From the NCBI RefSeq assembly GCF_049720995.1, contig NZ_JBNASF010000041.1:1-6738 (forward strand): a stretch of 6,738 bases of DNA, in the 5' to 3' direction. A program made the position numbers and the translations under genes. This document shows positions 6,576-6,738 of the stretch, one piece after another. The notes beneath the pieces were generated by a model. It had not been told where the DNA came from. It ran no database searches and was given only the letters and a program-made list of their open reading frames with translations. The stretch is from Methanothermobacter sp049720995 (lineage in GTDB: Archaea > Methanobacteriota > Methanobacteria > Methanobacteriales > Methanothermobacteraceae). Position 1 is the first letter of the stretch, and each line of letters starts with the position of its first letter.

Positions 6576-6593
6576 TGCAAATCATTGTTTGCA
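6576..6593. repeat. Inverted repeat TGCAAA-N6-TTTGCA
   Basis: Six-base arms TGCAAA and TTTGCA are exact reverse complements around TCATTG. It could be a repressor site about 10 bases after a TTTATAA box, or a small stem-loop. There is no following T run, so it is not a clear terminator. Confidence 0.4.
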
Positions 6594-6661
6594 GGGTGCT
6601 CTCCAACATGTTCAGAGTTTTACTAGTTTCACGTTGGGAATACTCAGGGGTACTCTCGTCA

Positions 6662-6697
6662 ATGTATGTACAAAGAAAAAAAGATGTATGTACATCT
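6662..6697. promoter_or_regulatory. Paired operator-like repeats ATGTATGTACA
   Basis: The 11-base word ATGTATGTACA occurs at 6662-6672 and again at 6684-6694, exactly 22 bases apart, close to two helical turns, so bound proteins would lie on one face of the DNA. The second copy is part of an inverted repeat, AGATGTA-TG-TACATCT (6682-6697). An A-rich spacer separates them. A dimeric repressor operator is the simplest reading. Confidence 0.55.
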
Positions 6698-6720
6698 GGG
6701 AAGGTATCCTTGGGGAGTTA

Positions 6721-6738
6721 TGTACAGTCGACTGTACA
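6721..6738. promoter_or_regulatory. Perfect 18-base palindrome with two TGTACA boxes
   Basis: TGTACAGTCGACTGTACA is its own reverse complement. It carries the same TGTACA core as the two copies upstream (6667-6672 and 6689-6694). Core-to-core spacings are 22, 32 and 12 bases, near whole helical turns. It ends exactly at the window edge, so more copies may follow. Confidence 0.6.

Larger units (their letters stand above)
6511..6738. other. Region of palindromes without a secure gene
   Basis: This 228-base stretch after the ribbon-helix-helix gene holds a TTTATAA box (6560-6566), an inverted repeat at 6576-6593, several TACTC words (for example near 6535, 6640 and 6650) and the TGTACA cluster from 6667 to the edge. 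A plus-strand frame stays open from ATG 6551 to the edge (62 codons, MLEFITTCVQ...), but it lacks a ribosome site and its second half is made of the repeated operator-like words, so I do not call it a gene. Confidence 0.5.

Noticed and set aside
6721..6738. 18-base palindrome as a transcription terminator
   Set aside because: No T run follows within the window, and the TGTACA core repeats upstream in non-hairpin settings, which fits protein binding better.
6511..6738. tRNA gene or attachment site, or CRISPR array
   Set aside because: I find no cloverleaf or TTCGA arm, and the repeats are too short and irregularly spaced for CRISPR. No integrase gene is in the window.

Overview
The window looks like the packaging and head-assembly end of a tailed virus or provirus of a methanogenic archaeon, probably a Methanobacteriales host such as Methanothermobacter or Methanobacterium (psiM-type siphovirus). 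The archaeal assignment is an inference. It rests on Shine-Dalgarno sites of the form GAGGTGAT, AT-rich TATA-like boxes about 25-30 bases ahead of start points, and heavy use of AGG and ATA codons. The virus assignment is firm: terminase small and large subunits, portal, minor head protein and an XkdF-type prohead protease lie in canonical order.

Almost everything is read on the minus strand, from right to left. First comes an AT-rich gene at 5486-6145 with a Panacea/DUF4065-like N-terminus. It overlaps a 45-codon TTG-started membrane protein (5359-5496), which overlaps in the ATGA style a coiled-coil plus membrane-anchor protein of XhlA/holin type (5141-5362). Then follow TerS (4579-5100), TerL (3231-4634), portal (1616-3238), minor head protein (866-1528) and the prohead protease, which runs off the left edge (1-848). 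The tight overlaps suggest one late operon: make the packaging motor, build the portal vertex, then assemble and mature the prohead. A strong ribosome site inside the protease frame at its 3' end suggests a separately started scaffold protein nested in frame.

The right end (about 5500-6738) differs. Base composition falls sharply toward AT, and a divergent plus-strand gene encodes a 60-residue ribbon-helix-helix DNA-binding protein (6328-6510). It is separated from the Panacea-like gene by a 182-base region with TATA-like boxes pointing both ways. The last 228 bases have no secure gene but hold four TGTACA boxes in palindromes, ending in a perfect 18-base palindrome at the edge. This looks like an operator region for a repressor, possibly a lysogeny or module-control switch.

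The most unusual items are the nested scaffold start, the accessory Panacea-like gene translationally joined to a probable lysis pair ahead of the terminase genes, and the TGTACA operator cluster. All family names come from motif recognition by eye; no database search was possible.
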